Below are positions 24,101-33,055 of a stretch of DNA of 64,000 nt, piece after piece. The DNA comes from Pseudoduganella aquatica (GTDB lineage: Bacteria > Pseudomonadota > Gammaproteobacteria > Burkholderiales > Burkholderiaceae_D): contig NZ_WWCU01000024.1 of the NCBI RefSeq assembly GCF_009857595.1, forward strand, positions 28,926 through 92,925, given 5' to 3'. Numbering within the stretch: the first letter of the stretch is position 1; each line of letters opens with the position of its first letter. The notes beneath the pieces are model-generated. The model saw only the letters and a program-made list of their open reading frames with translations, was not told the origin of the DNA and did not search any database. The translations under genes and the position numbers were made by a program.

Positions 24101-26864
24101 GGGGTGCGGGAGCTTGCAGGTCTTCCAGCGTCTGTTCGAGTTCGTAGGACAGGTCGCGCAGGGCTTTGAAGCCGACCGTGCCGGACGTGCCGGTCAGCGT
24201 GTGGGCCGCTTGCAGCGCTTCGGGGTTGACCGGGCGGCTTCCTTCGTGGCGCCATTCGCCGAAGTCGCGCACCAGCAGGCGCACCAGTTCGTCGGTTTCA
24301 GCCAGGTAGATGTTGTAGAGCGGCAGAGGTATCGTCAGCGCGCCGATGTGCTTGACGTTGTCCTCCTCCGGCGGAACCAGGGGGACGGCGGTGCTCGGGA
24401 ATTCGATGACGTTGCCGTTGGCCTGCACGGGCTCGCGAGCCGGTTCGGCAGGCGCGGCGCTGGATGGCGCGGTGGCATCGGCGGCGACAGGCGCAGCGTC
24501 AGTGTCGGCAGCAGCAACGTCGACGTCGGCAGCTGCGGTGCCGATATCGGGGGCCGGAACGGACGATGCTTCATCGGAGGAGATGGGCGCGGCTGGCGCG
24601 GCGGCGGGCGGTTCGAAGGCAGCGCCTTCCTGCACGCGCGCAGCGGCGGCGGAGATGGCGTCCGCGCTGCGGGAGGACACGCCCTGCGCCACCAGCTCGG
24701 CCACCCACGCCGTCATTTCCTGCCCGGCGTATTCGAGCAATCCAAACAAGGCTTCCGTTGCGGGCCGCTCTTCGGCCAGCCACACGTTCATGGTGCGCTC
24801 GATGCTGGCGGCGGCTTCGGCGAACTGGTTCAAGCCAACCATGCGACCGCTGCCCTTGAGCGTGTGGAAGGAGCGCCGCAGCATGGCCAGGTTGTCACCA
24901 CTGCCGGATTCGGAACGCGGCTTGGCCAGCGTGGCGCGCACGAACTCCAGCACTTCCTGCGCTTCGCTGATGAAGATCTCCAGCAGCTCCGCCTCGATGG
25001 CCGCGTCGCTCGCTTGCGGCGCCGGTCCGGGCGCAGGCGCAGGCGTGGGCGAGGTGGTCGGCGAAACCGTCTCTTGCAGTACAGGCACAGGCACCGTCCC
25101 TGCGGCGGCAAGCTTCTTGAACGGCACGGCGCGGAAAGCGCCCTGCCCTTCGTCAAACGCGAAGCGCTCGCGCGCGGCGGCCGGGTTCTGCGCCAGCATG
25201 TCGACAAAGAAGCCCAGCGCGCCGACATTCTGCGCCACCTCGTCCAGCAATTTCGATTCCTGCGAGGCGTCGCCCTGGCCGCTGGCCAGCTTGCGCACCT
25301 CGTCCTTCACGTGCAGCGCGGCGCGCATGGCGTCGTCCTGGTCCAGGATGGCCAACGCGCCTTGCAGCTGGTGCAGCACGCCGTCCAGCTCCTGCAAGGG
25401 GGCGCGCAGCGACGGATCGCCGTAGTAATCGTCCAGCACCTTCTCGACCTGGCGCAGGCCGGTTTTCATTTCCAGCGCCAGCGCGGTCACCGTGTCGTCC
25501 TGCTGCATCTGCTGCATTTGCTGGACGATGCCGCCTTGCCAGGGTGCGGGTTCGGGCGCTTCGCCGCCGGCCAGCAAGGCACGCAGGCGCTGGGCGATGG
25601 TGTCGGCGTGGGCCGAGAAGTCGTCCGGCAGGCGGCGGATGTGTTCCAGTCCGTGCTCGGCGAACAGCAGCGCGGTGGTCATTTCCATCGCCAGCGCTTC
25701 GCTGCGTCCGGCGGTGACGGCGGCGTTGGCCACGTCGGCCAGTTGCCGCATCAGCGTGGCCAGCGCGGACATGCCCAGCTTGTCGCTGGTGACGGCCACC
25801 GTCGCCAGCGCCCGCCCGAAGGCGTCATCCAGCGCCGGATCGATCACCGCTTCCGACAGATGCTGCCAGGCCGCCTTGGCCTCGGCCATGGCCTGGCGCG
25901 CGCGCGCCAGCACTTCCGTGTCGATCTGGCCGTAGCGGCGCGCCTCGTAGTTCCTGGGCACCGCGCCTTCCAGGCCGAACACGCTGGCCAGGTGCAGCAC
26001 CAGCGGCGACACCTCTTCCGCGTGCGGGCCGGCCAGCGCGGTGGCGATGAAGAACAGCGCTTCGCGCAGCATGCCGTCGGGCAGCGCCGCGTTGCCTTGC
26101 GTGAGACGGCGCATCTGCAAATTGATCAAGCCGAAGAGCTGCTTTACATACAGGCCGCCTTCAAGATGGCCCGCCGCCACCAGCTCGGCGAAGGCCTGCT
26201 GCGCAAGCCAGAAAGTGCGCGCCTTGGCGTCCTGCTGCGCGTCCGCCACTTGCGCCACCGCGTCGCGCAGCGCCGCCGCGTGGGTTTGCTGGGCCGCCGC
26301 GTCCGTGCTTTTCAGGTAAGGCAGCAAGGCGCGCTCGAAGCGCTGGCGGCAGGCAGGATAGTCCGCCGCCGCCGCGTCCGCAGCGGCGGGCATGCGCGCG
26401 TTCAGCGACAGGTCCGGGAAGAACAGGTCGGCCGGGTGGATGCGCTCGGCGCCCAGCATTTCCTGCAAGGCGCGGTAATAGGGGAACAGCCGCACCGGCT
26501 GGAAAGGCGCGCCTTCCAGCAGCTCTTCCAGGTATTCGGTCAGCGCCTGGTAGAGATTGGCGACGGTCTGCGCGTTGTCCGGGCTGCACTTGAGCGCGCC
26601 GGACTTGAAGCGTTCCAGCGCCTGCTCGGCGCTGTGGGTCATGACTTCCACGCCGTCCACGTCCACCATCTGCAGCGCGCCGTGCGCCTGGTGCAAATGG
26701 CTGCGGGCGTGCTGCAGCGAGGTGGCCTGGTCTTCCGGCGCCCGTCCGCCCGCCTCGAACAAGGCGGTCCTGGAGCGGACCAGCGCCTCGCGGATTTCCA
26801 CCATCACCCAGGACAAGGGGCCGGTGTCGAATTGCGCTGCGGTCGGAAAATCAGGATGGGTCAT
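21084..26864 (-). CDS. pilL: PilL/ChpA hybrid chemosensory kinase of type IV pili
   Basis: The 1926-residue CheA-like protein has two N-terminal degenerate Hpt-type bundles (LHQAHGAL near residue 57 and LHQLQGAL near 500), then three clear Hpt domains with FHTLKGSGRM, AHTLTGTSGTVGF and LHTVKGSARMAG. Low-complexity Pro/Ala/Glu linkers separate them. The dimerisation domain (ILDRLVNQAGEVS), the HATPase (LRNAIVHGVE, DDGAGLD, GRGVGMDIV), a CheW-like domain and a C-terminal receiver (MVVDDSLTVRR, LVDIEMPRMDGF) follow. It drives phosphorelay to PilG and PilH for twitching motility and surface sensing. Its last residues lie in a REP palindrome. Confidence 0.95.
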   Translation of the reverse strand: MTHPDFPTAAQFDTGPLSWVMVEIREALVRSRTALFEAGGRAPEDQATSLQHARSHLHQAHGALQMVDVDGVEVMTHSAEQALERFKSGALKCSPDNAQTVANLYQALTEYLEELLEGAPFQPVRLFPYYRALQEMLGAERIHPADLFFPDLSLNARMPAAADAAAADYPACRQRFERALLPYLKSTDAAAQQTHAAALRDAVAQVADAQQDAKARTFWLAQQAFAELVAAGHLEGGLYVKQLFGLINLQMRRLTQGNAALPDGMLREALFFIATALAGPHAEEVSPLVLHLASVFGLEGAVPRNYEARRYGQIDTEVLARARQAMAEAKAAWQHLSEAVIDPALDDAFGRALATVAVTSDKLGMSALATLMRQLADVANAAVTAGRSEALAMEMTTALLFAEHGLEHIRRLPDDFSAHADTIAQRLRALLAGGEAPEPAPWQGGIVQQMQQMQQDDTVTALALEMKTGLRQVEKVLDDYYGDPSLRAPLQELDGVLHQLQGALAILDQDDAMRAALHVKDEVRKLASGQGDASQESKLLDEVAQNVGALGFFVDMLAQNPAAARERFAFDEGQGAFRAVPFKKLAAAGTVPVPVLQETVSPTTSPTPAPAPGPAPQASDAAIEAELLEIFISEAQEVLEFVRATLAKPRSESGSGDNLAMLRRSFHTLKGSGRMVGLNQFAEAAASIERTMNVWLAEERPATEALFGLLEYAGQEMTAWVAELVAQGVSSRSADAISAAAARVQEGAAFEPPAAAPAAPISSDEASSVPAPDIGTAAADVDVAAADTDAAPVAADATAPSSAAPAEPAREPVQANGNVIEFPSTAVPLVPPEEDNVKHIGALTIPLPLYNIYLAETDELVRLLVRDFGEWRHEGSRPVNPEALQAAHTLTGTSGTVGFKALRDLSYELEQTLEDLQAPAPQLDHAQHDLLDFAVERIRQMLQSFALGEVAAEQPELISALHKLRDELSQVHSAGPGLDARLDTLFSADGEPTAGLAPHAADTAAVPESSPLSAVPDESPEAKLDELFAATYASLLESPPPESDFASLVPSAAPAAPKPSAPAARDDFDDLFDSAFDDAFAAPLSQITAPTEADAEAHAELLAFAAPEPTPEPVLTLVPSPAPEPEPEPAHEPEPDVIVIPLPDAPAELSAAVPGSYQDELDADLLPVFLEEGADLLPQIGQALRTWQRNPSDFSHAHMLQRVLHTVKGSARMAGAMRLGQHAHEIETHIENMVHANSASPQAFEELLAHYDHALVLFEQLQQPAAPATAAPAANDAAPSIAPASGADAGASSAPPAAAARPATANAPADETDPAARSPLVRVRADILDRLVNQAGEVSISRSRLENEVGTLRTSLTDFSDNLARLRRQLREIEMQAESQIASRMAISSEREFDPLEFDRFTRLQELTRMMAESVNDVASFHESLSRSVDTASADLAQQARMTRDLQRDLMRVRMVPFASISERLFRVARLSAKEMDKRVNLDIRGGAVEIDRSVLERMAAPFEHLLRNAIVHGVESRAQRSAAGKDETGELLVQVSQQGNEVVLEFSDDGAGLDLDRIRDKARRIGLLHEGEDLSDADTADLIFEPGFSTADALTELAGRGVGMDIVRSEAQALGGRVDTFTENGKGARFTIHLPLTLAVTQVVLLAAGGRTYALPSTLVEQVLQMKENALQDARGKGCVALQGQESPLHYLPTMLGLAGQPPTQRSAPVLMLRSGNERVALQVDEVVGNREVVIKNIGQQLARMPGISGATVLGSGEIVLILNPVALAQHLAVRPDLVAPAGDAGEAAPAALAAVGSTIMVVDDSLTVRRVSQRLLEREGYRVLLAKDGQDALEQMQESRPDLMLVDIEMPRMDGFDLTRNVRGDERTRDIPIIMITSRSADKHRNYAMQLGVNAYFGKPFQEPVLLGAIEGLLADQRRVTPGG

Positions 26865-26883
26865 GCTGGGTCTTTCAAAGTAA

Positions 26884-29205
26884 TCAGGATGCCGAGATGC
26901 GGAAGCGCGAAACCGAGTTTTTCAGTTCCTGCGCCAGCATGGACAGCTTGTGAATCGACTGCGCCGTTTGCTGCGTGCCGTCCTGCGCCTGCTCGGTCAC
27001 GGACAGGATATGCTGGATATTCTGCGCCACTCCGCTGGCGGATGTCGCCTGCATGCCGGTGGCGTAGGAAATCCCCTGGATCAGCTCGGCCAGGCGGTTC
27101 GACACCTGGGAGATGTCCGACAGCGCCGCGCCGGCCGCGTCGGACAGGCGCGCGCCCTCCACCACGCCCTGGGTGGACTTCTCCATTGCCGCCACCGCGT
27201 CGTGGGTGTCGGTCTGGATGGTGCGCACCAGCGCGCCGATCTGCTTGGCCGCCTCGCCCGAGCGTTCGGCCAGGCGCTGCACCTCCTCGGCCACCACCGA
27301 GAAGCCGCGTCCCGCCTCGCCGGCCGACGCGGCCTGGATGGCGGCGTTCAGCGCCAGCACGTTGGTCTGTTCCGTAATGTCCGAAATCAGCTCGGTGATC
27401 TCGCCGATCTCCTGCGACGATTCGCCCAGGCGCTTGATGCGCTTGGAGGTTTCCTGGATCTGCTCGCGGATCTCGTGCATGCCCTTGATGGCGTTTTCCA
27501 CCGCCGTCGAACCCTGGCGCGCCGCCGCCACGGACTGGCGCGCCACGTCGGCCGATTCGGAGGCGGACTTGGACACTTCGGTAATTTCGTTGGCCATCTT
27601 CACCACGGTGGCGCTGGCGTCCTGGATTTCGCGCGACTGCTGCTGCGACGCCAGCAGCAGGTCGCTGGAGATGTTCTGCGCGTGGCTGGAGGCGGAGGTC
27701 ACCTGTTCGGCGGTGCTGGTGACGCGGCCCACCAGGCCGCGCAGCTCCTCCACCGTGTAGTTGACCGAGTCGGCGATGGCGCCGGTGATGTCCTCGGACA
27801 CGGTGGCTTGCACCGTCAAGTCGCCGTCGGCCACTTCCTGCAGCTCGTTCATCAGGCGCAGAATGGCGGCCTGGTTCTGGTCGTTCATGGCCTTGGCTTC
27901 CTCCTCCTTGCGCTGCGCCTGCAGGCGCATGGCTTCCGCTTCCTGGCGGCGGCGGTCCGCGCCGCGGGTGCGGTTGTTGGAGTCCTGCAGCAGCACGCGG
28001 CCGATGGCGGCGGCGGCCATCAGCGTGAGCAGGCCGGCGGCCACCATCAGCCAGAAGCTGTAGTTGAGCGAGTCCTGCTGGTCGCGGTAGCCGGACAGCA
28101 CGGCGGCCAGGCGCTGGCGCAGGGCCTCGTTTTCGCTGAAGATCTGCTGCTCGGCCACCTTGGCGGCGGTGAATTTATCGAGCTTGTCGAGCACGGAACC
28201 GACCAGCTGCTGGTAGGTTTCGAACGGGGTTTTCAGCTCGGTGAACAGGGTGCGCAGCTCCGCGTCGCGGGTGGCGGGCAGCGCCAGCGCTTCGCTGCCG
28301 TTGAGGAAGCCGTCCACGGTGTTGCGGAACACGGTGATGTCGCGCCCAAGCTGGAAGGCGGTTTCCGCGCTGATGCCGCCGGCGGTGATGAATTCACTCA
28401 CGCTGCGGTTCATGCGCTGCGTGAGCATGGTGAGCTTGCCCAGGGCGGCCATCTCGCGCGCGGTGCCGCCGCGCAGCAGCTTGAGCGCGGCGATCGCTTC
28501 GGTCTGCTCCAGCAGGTCGGGCGACAGGCGGTCCAGCTGGCGCAGGGTTTTTTCCAGGCCGGTCAGCTCGGGCTGCAGGCGCAGGATGGTGTCAGCCGAA
28601 CGCTCGGACGTGTCCCAGGTCTTGCGCGCGGCGGCCACCGCGCTGGCCATGGCGGCGCCGGGCGAACCGATGCTGCGGCCCTGGTAGTCGCCGCCGGCCT
28701 GCATCAGCTTGAAGTCCTGGTTCAGTTCCTTGCGGCTGTCGGCGAGCTGGCGGAAGGCCTCGGGATTGCCCTGCACCGCGTTGGGCGCGGCCTTGCCGAC
28801 GCGCTGCGAGTGCATCAGCGCGTCCGCCGCGATCTGGGTCTGGGCCGAGGTGACGCTGCTGTTGCGGATGTTCAGGCCCACGGCGGCGGCGCTGAGCAGC
28901 AGGCAGGCGGCCAGCGCGGTGGACAGGATGCTGAGCTGGCGCTGCGCCGGCAAGTGGCCGATCAAGGGCAGCTTGACGCCAGGCCCGCTGTCGCTGGCGG
29001 CGCCGCTGCCACGGCGGCGCAAGGCGTCGCGCAGGCGCAGCGGCGCGCTGCTGTCGGCGCCCGGCTCCGGGACGGGGACGGTATCGGTAGGCGCCGGCGA
29101 CAGCGCCGGTGCCGCGCTGCCATAGCTGGCAAATTCCGAATCAGGCGCCGCTTCCTGGAGAGCGTCCTGCTTGGAGCGTGCGAACAAATTCTTGATGAAT
29201 CCCAT
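26884..29205 (-). CDS. pilJ: PilJ methyl-accepting chemotaxis protein of type IV pili
   Basis: The receptor has about 770 residues, with two membrane segments (ILSTALAACLLLSAAAVG near residue 95 and FWLMVAAGLLTLMAAAA near residue 390) bracketing two tandem PilJ ligand-binding modules, then HAMP-like and MCP signalling regions with the hairpin tip NVLALNAAIQAASAGEAGRG. The start at 29205 (MGFIKNLFAR) is the usual PilJ beginning; the frame extends upstream only by chance into pilI. It signals to the PilL kinase. Confidence 0.94.
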   Translation of the reverse strand: MGFIKNLFARSKQDALQEAAPDSEFASYGSAAPALSPAPTDTVPVPEPGADSSAPLRLRDALRRRGSGAASDSGPGVKLPLIGHLPAQRQLSILSTALAACLLLSAAAVGLNIRNSSVTSAQTQIAADALMHSQRVGKAAPNAVQGNPEAFRQLADSRKELNQDFKLMQAGGDYQGRSIGSPGAAMASAVAAARKTWDTSERSADTILRLQPELTGLEKTLRQLDRLSPDLLEQTEAIAALKLLRGGTAREMAALGKLTMLTQRMNRSVSEFITAGGISAETAFQLGRDITVFRNTVDGFLNGSEALALPATRDAELRTLFTELKTPFETYQQLVGSVLDKLDKFTAAKVAEQQIFSENEALRQRLAAVLSGYRDQQDSLNYSFWLMVAAGLLTLMAAAAIGRVLLQDSNNRTRGADRRRQEAEAMRLQAQRKEEEAKAMNDQNQAAILRLMNELQEVADGDLTVQATVSEDITGAIADSVNYTVEELRGLVGRVTSTAEQVTSASSHAQNISSDLLLASQQQSREIQDASATVVKMANEITEVSKSASESADVARQSVAAARQGSTAVENAIKGMHEIREQIQETSKRIKRLGESSQEIGEITELISDITEQTNVLALNAAIQAASAGEAGRGFSVVAEEVQRLAERSGEAAKQIGALVRTIQTDTHDAVAAMEKSTQGVVEGARLSDAAGAALSDISQVSNRLAELIQGISYATGMQATSASGVAQNIQHILSVTEQAQDGTQQTAQSIHKLSMLAQELKNSVSRFRISAS

Positions 29206-29231
29206 TACACCGTCCCTTATTGGCAAAAATA

Positions 29232-29801
29232 TTACAGACCGACTTGCAGGAACCTTTCTTCCCGCACCAGCAGGGCCAGGTCCAGGCGCGACCATAGCTG
29301 CCCCTCCTGGTCCAGGAACTGCTGCACGCACCAGGATGGCGCGTCGTCCGCCAGCGGCGCCGGCGTCATGTCGTCGAGTTTGCGCAGGCCGAGCACGCGC
29401 GCGCCCAGCAGCGCGCAGTTGAAGCCCAGGCCGGGCGCGAAAGTGATGATGCGGCTGTCCGCCGCCGGCGGCGTGGCCGCATAGTCCAGGTAGCGCGCGA
29501 AGTCGATCACGCCGGTGAGCTGGCCGCGGATATTGGCCAGGCCCAGATACCAGTCGCGCGCCAGCGGCACCGCGCTGGGCGCCTGCCAGGGCACGATTTC
29601 GCCGATCTGGGTCAGGTCCAGCAGGCAGCGGCTGGCGCCGAACAGCACGCCCAGCTCGCGCCCGGCGGCGCTGTTGCCGCTTTGCGCGTCATGCATGCGC
29701 TCGAGCAGCTGCGCCTGATAGCGGCGCAAACGGCTGCGCCGCTCGGCGCCGCTCGGCTCGGGCGCCGGGGTGGTGGGCAGTCCGGTCTCGGCGCCGCTCA
29801 T
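29232..29801 (-). CDS. pilI: PilI CheW-like adaptor
   Basis: The 189-residue protein has a CheW-type beta domain from about residue 45 (FGASRCLLDLTQIGEIVPW, GLANIRGQLTGVIDFARYL). It links PilJ to PilL. It lies 3 bp after pilH and 26 bp before pilJ, in the expected pilG-H-I-J-L order. Confidence 0.9.
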   Translation of the reverse strand: MSGAETGLPTTPAPEPSGAERRSRLRRYQAQLLERMHDAQSGNSAAGRELGVLFGASRCLLDLTQIGEIVPWQAPSAVPLARDWYLGLANIRGQLTGVIDFARYLDYAATPPAADSRIITFAPGLGFNCALLGARVLGLRKLDDMTPAPLADDAPSWCVQQFLDQEGQLWSRLDLALLVREERFLQVGL

Positions 29802-29804
29802 CGC

Positions 29805-30173
29805 TTAGCCGCCAAGGGCGGCGATCTTGGCCAGCAGCTCGGCCGCGTCGACCGGCTTGACCAGGTAGTCCTTGGCGCCCTGGCGCAAGCCCCAGATGCG
29901 GTCGGTCTCCTGGTTCTTGCTGGAGCAGATAATCACCGGCACGTCCTGCAGTTCCGGGTCGCGCGCGATGGAGCGCGTGACCTGGAAGCCGTTCGCGCCG
30001 GGCATGACCACGTCCATCAGGATCAGCTGCGGCTTGTCGGCCTTGATCTTGACCAGGGCCTCCTCGCCGTTTTCGGCGGTGGAGACGGAAAAGCCGTTCT
30101 TGACCAGGATGTCGGTCAGGTAGTAGCGCTCGGTCGGCGAATCGTCGACGATCAGTATTCTTTGTATGGCCAT
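29805..30173 (-). CDS. pilH: PilH single-domain response regulator
   Basis: The 122-residue CheY-like protein has ILIVDDSPTERYYL, acceptor Asp in LILMDVVMPG, IICSSKNQETDRIWG and the Lys in DYLVKPV. It matches PilH, the retraction-side output or phosphate sink of the Pil-Chp system. It has no output domain. Confidence 0.92.
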   Translation of the reverse strand: MAIQRILIVDDSPTERYYLTDILVKNGFSVSTAENGEEALVKIKADKPQLILMDVVMPGANGFQVTRSIARDPELQDVPVIICSSKNQETDRIWGLRQGAKDYLVKPVDAAELLAKIAALGG

Positions 30174-30198
30174 AATGCCCTCGCTGTTCTTACGGTGC

Positions 30199-30600
30199 TC
30201 AGACCCCTGCCGCGCCTGCGGTATGCTCGCGCACGGCCGCCAGCAGGCTGTCTTTGGTAAATGGTTTGGTCAGGTAGGCGGCCGAGCCCACCATGGCGCC
30301 GCGCGCGCGGTCGAACAGGCCGTCCTTGGAGGACAGCATGAGCACCGGCGTGGCGTGGAATTTGGCGCTCTTCTTGATCAGGGCGCAGGTCTGGTAGCCG
30401 TCCAGGCGCGGCATCAGGATGTCGCAGAAGACCAGCGCCGGGTGGTGGTCGTTGATCTTGGCCAGCGCGTCGAAGCCGTCTTCGGCCAGCACCACCTGGT
30501 AGCCCGCCTGGCTCAGAAATATCTCGGCGGACCGGCGAATGGTGCTGCTATCGTCGATCACCATAATTTTCAAACCGGTCGCTTGCGGCGTATTCGTCAT
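30199..30600 (-). CDS. pilG: PilG single-domain response regulator
   Basis: The 133-residue receiver has IMVIDDSSTIRRSAEIFL, acceptor Asp in LVFCDILMPRLDGYQT, MLSSKDGLFDRARG and YLTKPF. Typical of PilG, which promotes pilus extension and binds FimL or FimX-type partners in Pseudomonas. It is the first of the pil chemosensory genes, with rubredoxin 32 bp upstream in the same direction. Confidence 0.92.
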   Translation of the reverse strand: MTNTPQATGLKIMVIDDSSTIRRSAEIFLSQAGYQVVLAEDGFDALAKINDHHPALVFCDILMPRLDGYQTCALIKKSAKFHATPVLMLSSKDGLFDRARGAMVGSAAYLTKPFTKDSLLAAVREHTAGAAGV

Positions 30601-30632
30601 ATTTATTCACCGAGATATACCGACAAGATAGC

Positions 30633-30824
30633 TTAAATCGCCACCATTTCAAAATCGTCCTTGCGCGCGCCGCATTCCGGGCAGGTCCAGTTGATCGGCA
30701 CGTCGGCCCAGCGGGTGCCGGGAGCGATGCCTTCTTCCGGCAAACCGGCTTCCTCGTCGTAGATCCAGCCGCAGATCAGGCACATCCAGGTCTGGTATGC
30801 CTGCGTTGTATCATTGCTACTCAC
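30633..30824 (-). CDS. rubA: Rubredoxin
   Basis: The 63-residue protein carries two CxxCG-type iron knuckles (CLICGW and CPECGA) with YDEEAG and W-CPEC spacing typical of rubredoxin. It has an N-terminal extension of about 10 residues. It acts as a small electron carrier; the partner is unknown. Its position just upstream of pilG recurs in betaproteobacteria and pseudomonads, and it may share the pil promoter. Confidence 0.94.
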   Translation of the reverse strand: MSSNDTTQAYQTWMCLICGWIYDEEAGLPEEGIAPGTRWADVPINWTCPECGARKDDFEMVAI

Positions 30825-30880
30825 GTTGTGTCACCTTCTATCAAGTAAAATGCCGAATCAGGTATCTTAATCTACCCGCC

Positions 30881-31702
30881 GTGCAAAACCAAACTTCTCC
30901 CCTTATCCTGACCTTTGGCGCCGTCGACCCGGTGGGCGCCGCCGGCGTCACCGCCGATCTGGCCGTGTTCTCCGCCCTGGGCTGCCACGGCCTGGCCGTC
31001 ACCACCGCGTTGCTGATCGGCGACAGCGCCCGCATCGAAGACCTGCAGGAGACCGATCCGGACTGGGTGTCCGACCAGGCCCGCGTGCTGCTGGAGGACG
31101 CGCAGGTGTCGTCCTTCAAGATAGGCGCGCTGCAAAACATGGAGCACGCGTCGGCGATTGCCGAAATCGTGTCCGACTATCCGGACGCGCCGCTGGTGCT
31201 CGATCCTTTCAGTTCGCGCCTGCCCGAGGCGGGCGAGGACGCCGACGAGCTGCTCACCATCGTGCGCCAGCTGCTGGTGCCGCAGGCGTCGGTGCTGATG
31301 CTGTCGCAGGTGGAGCTGGGGCGCCTGGCCGAAACCTGGCGCGAAGGGGATGGCGCCGAGTCCACCGTCGAGGAGGACGTGCGCTACCTGATCGACCTGG
31401 GCTGCGAATTTGTGCTGGTGACCGGCACCCCGGCCGGCAACGGCCACGGCGACGCGGTGCGCGCCAACACGCTGTACGGCGCCGACGGCATGGTGCGGCA
31501 CGACGCCTGGCAGCACCTGCCCGGCCCCTTCCTCGGTGCGGGCGGCACGCTGTCGGCCGCCATCGCCGCCTACCTGGCGCTCGGCGCGGACACGCCGACC
31601 GCCGTGGCGCTGGCGCAGGACTACACCCAGGGCGCGCTGGCCCATGCCCAGCGCTACGGCATGGGCAAGCTGGTGCCGAACCGCAACTTTCAACTTAAAT
31701 AG
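30881..31702 (+). CDS. thiD: Hydroxymethylpyrimidine/phosphomethylpyrimidine kinase
   Basis: The ribokinase-fold protein has LTFGAVDPVGAAGVTADLAVF at its start (cut here into LTFGAVDPVGAAG and VTADLAVF), LVLDPFSSRL and a C-terminal GAGGTLSAAIAAYLA anion hole. It phosphorylates HMP and HMP-P for thiamine synthesis. The GTG at 30881 is chosen because homology begins there; there is no clear Shine-Dalgarno, and upstream codons would run into the divergent rubA promoter. Some motif residues differ from the consensus (VDPVGAAG for DPSGGAG), so it may be a divergent member. It lies 12 bp upstream of hemL. Confidence 0.85.
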   Translation: MQNQTSPLILTFGAVDPVGAAGVTADLAVFSALGCHGLAVTTALLIGDSARIEDLQETDPDWVSDQARVLLEDAQVSSFKIGALQNMEHASAIAEIVSDYPDAPLVLDPFSSRLPEAGEDADELLTIVRQLLVPQASVLMLSQVELGRLAETWREGDGAESTVEEDVRYLIDLGCEFVLVTGTPAGNGHGDAVRANTLYGADGMVRHDAWQHLPGPFLGAGGTLSAAIAAYLALGADTPTAVALAQDYTQGALAHAQRYGMGKLVPNRNFQLK

Positions 31703-31714
31703 CTAAGAGACATC

Positions 31715-33001
31715 ATGACTGAATCGAAGAACGATACGCTGTTCGCGCGCGCCCAGAAAACCACGCCCGGCGGCGTCAACTCGCCGGTGCGCGCGTTCCG
31801 CTCGGTGGGCGGCACGCCCCGTTTCATCACCCGCGCCGAAGGCCCGTACTTCTGGGACGCGGACGGCAAGCGTTATATAGATTACATCGGCTCCTGGGGC
31901 CCTGCGATTGTCGGCCACGCGCATCCGGACGTGGTGAAGGCGGTGCAGGAAGCGGCCACGCGCGGCCTGTCCTTCGGCGCGCCGACCGAGGCGGAAATCG
32001 ACATGGCGGAGGAAATCTGCCGCCTGGTGCCATCGATCGAACAGGTGCGCCTGGTGTCGTCCGGCACCGAAGCGACCATGAGCGCCCTGCGCCTGGCGCG
32101 CGGCGCCACCGGCCGCGACAAGATTATCAAGTTCGAGGGCTGCTATCACGGCCACGCCGATTCCTTATTGGTAAAAGCCGGCAGCGGCTTGCTGACTTTC
32201 GGCAATCCGACCTCGGCGGGCGTGCCGGAAGATTTCGTCAAGCATACGCTGGTGCTGGACTATAACAATGTGGAACAGATTACCGAGGCCTTCGCCAATT
32301 TCGGTTCTGAAATCGCCTGCGTTATTGTGGAGCCGGTGGCGGGCAATATGAACCTGATTAAAGGCACGCCGGCATTCCTGCAAGCCTTGCGCGATCTGTG
32401 CACCAAGCACGGCGCGATCCTGATTTTCGATGAAGTCATGTGCGGTTTCCGCGTCGGCCTGGGCGGTGCGCAGGAATTGTATGGCATTAAACCCGATCTG
32501 ACTGCGCTGGGCAAAGTTATTGGCGGCGGCTTGCCGGTGGCGGCATTTGGCGGCAACGCTGAATTGATGAGTAAAATGGCGCCGCTGGGCGCGGTTTATC
32601 AGGCCGGCACATTATCCGGCAATCCGGTGGCGGTGGCTGCGGGCATGACCACGCTGAAGATTATTCAACAGCCGGGTTTCTACGATAAATTGGCTGCATC
32701 GGCAAAACGCCTGGCTGCGGGATTAACTGATTCGGCCAAGGAAGCCGGCGTGACTTTCTGCGCGGATGCCGAAGGAGGCATGTTCGGCTTGTATTTCAGC
32801 GAAGTACCGCCGAATAATTACGCTGAAATGATGGCGGGCGACCGCGCCAAGTTTAATACCTTCTTCCACGCCATGCTGGACGAAGGCGTTTATTTCGCAC
32901 CGGCGGCGTTTGAAGCGGGCTTTGTATCCGCCCAGCACGACGATGCGGTTATCGACGAGACCATCGCAGCGGCCCGCAAGGTATTCGCGGCGCTGAAGTA
33001 A
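31715..33001 (+). CDS. hemL: Glutamate-1-semialdehyde 2,1-aminomutase
   Basis: HemL makes 5-aminolevulinate for haem by the C5 route. The 428-residue PLP enzyme shows GGVNSPVRAF, YIDYIGSWGP, SGTEATMSALRLARG, the PLP aspartate motif IFDEVMCGFR and the Lys region LGKVIGGGLPV. The gene is oddly mosaic: codons before about 32160 are strongly GC-ending, while those after it use many TTA, ATT, AAT and GGT codons. A terminator follows. Confidence 0.97.
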   Translation: MTESKNDTLFARAQKTTPGGVNSPVRAFRSVGGTPRFITRAEGPYFWDADGKRYIDYIGSWGPAIVGHAHPDVVKAVQEAATRGLSFGAPTEAEIDMAEEICRLVPSIEQVRLVSSGTEATMSALRLARGATGRDKIIKFEGCYHGHADSLLVKAGSGLLTFGNPTSAGVPEDFVKHTLVLDYNNVEQITEAFANFGSEIACVIVEPVAGNMNLIKGTPAFLQALRDLCTKHGAILIFDEVMCGFRVGLGGAQELYGIKPDLTALGKVIGGGLPVAAFGGNAELMSKMAPLGAVYQAGTLSGNPVAVAAGMTTLKIIQQPGFYDKLAASAKRLAAGLTDSAKEAGVTFCADAEGGMFGLYFSEVPPNNYAEMMAGDRAKFNTFFHAMLDEGVYFAPAAFEAGFVSAQHDDAVIDETIAAARKVFAALK

Positions 33002-33015
33002 GCCGTCACCGAAAA

Positions 33016-33055
33016 CAGCCGCCGCAACGCCCTTCAGGGGCTGCGGCGGCTTTTT
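33016..33055 (+). terminator. Rho-independent terminator of thiD-hemL
   Basis: GCCGCCGCA (33018-33026) pairs with TGCGGCGGC (33042-33050) and is followed by five T residues. Confidence 0.9.

Noticed and set aside
21207..27377. A 2056-codon open frame on the plus strand opposite pilL and pilJ
   Set aside because: It is antisense to a well-supported CheA-like gene, is His/Gln/Arg-rich without domains, and arises from high GC with G/C-ending codons on the other strand.
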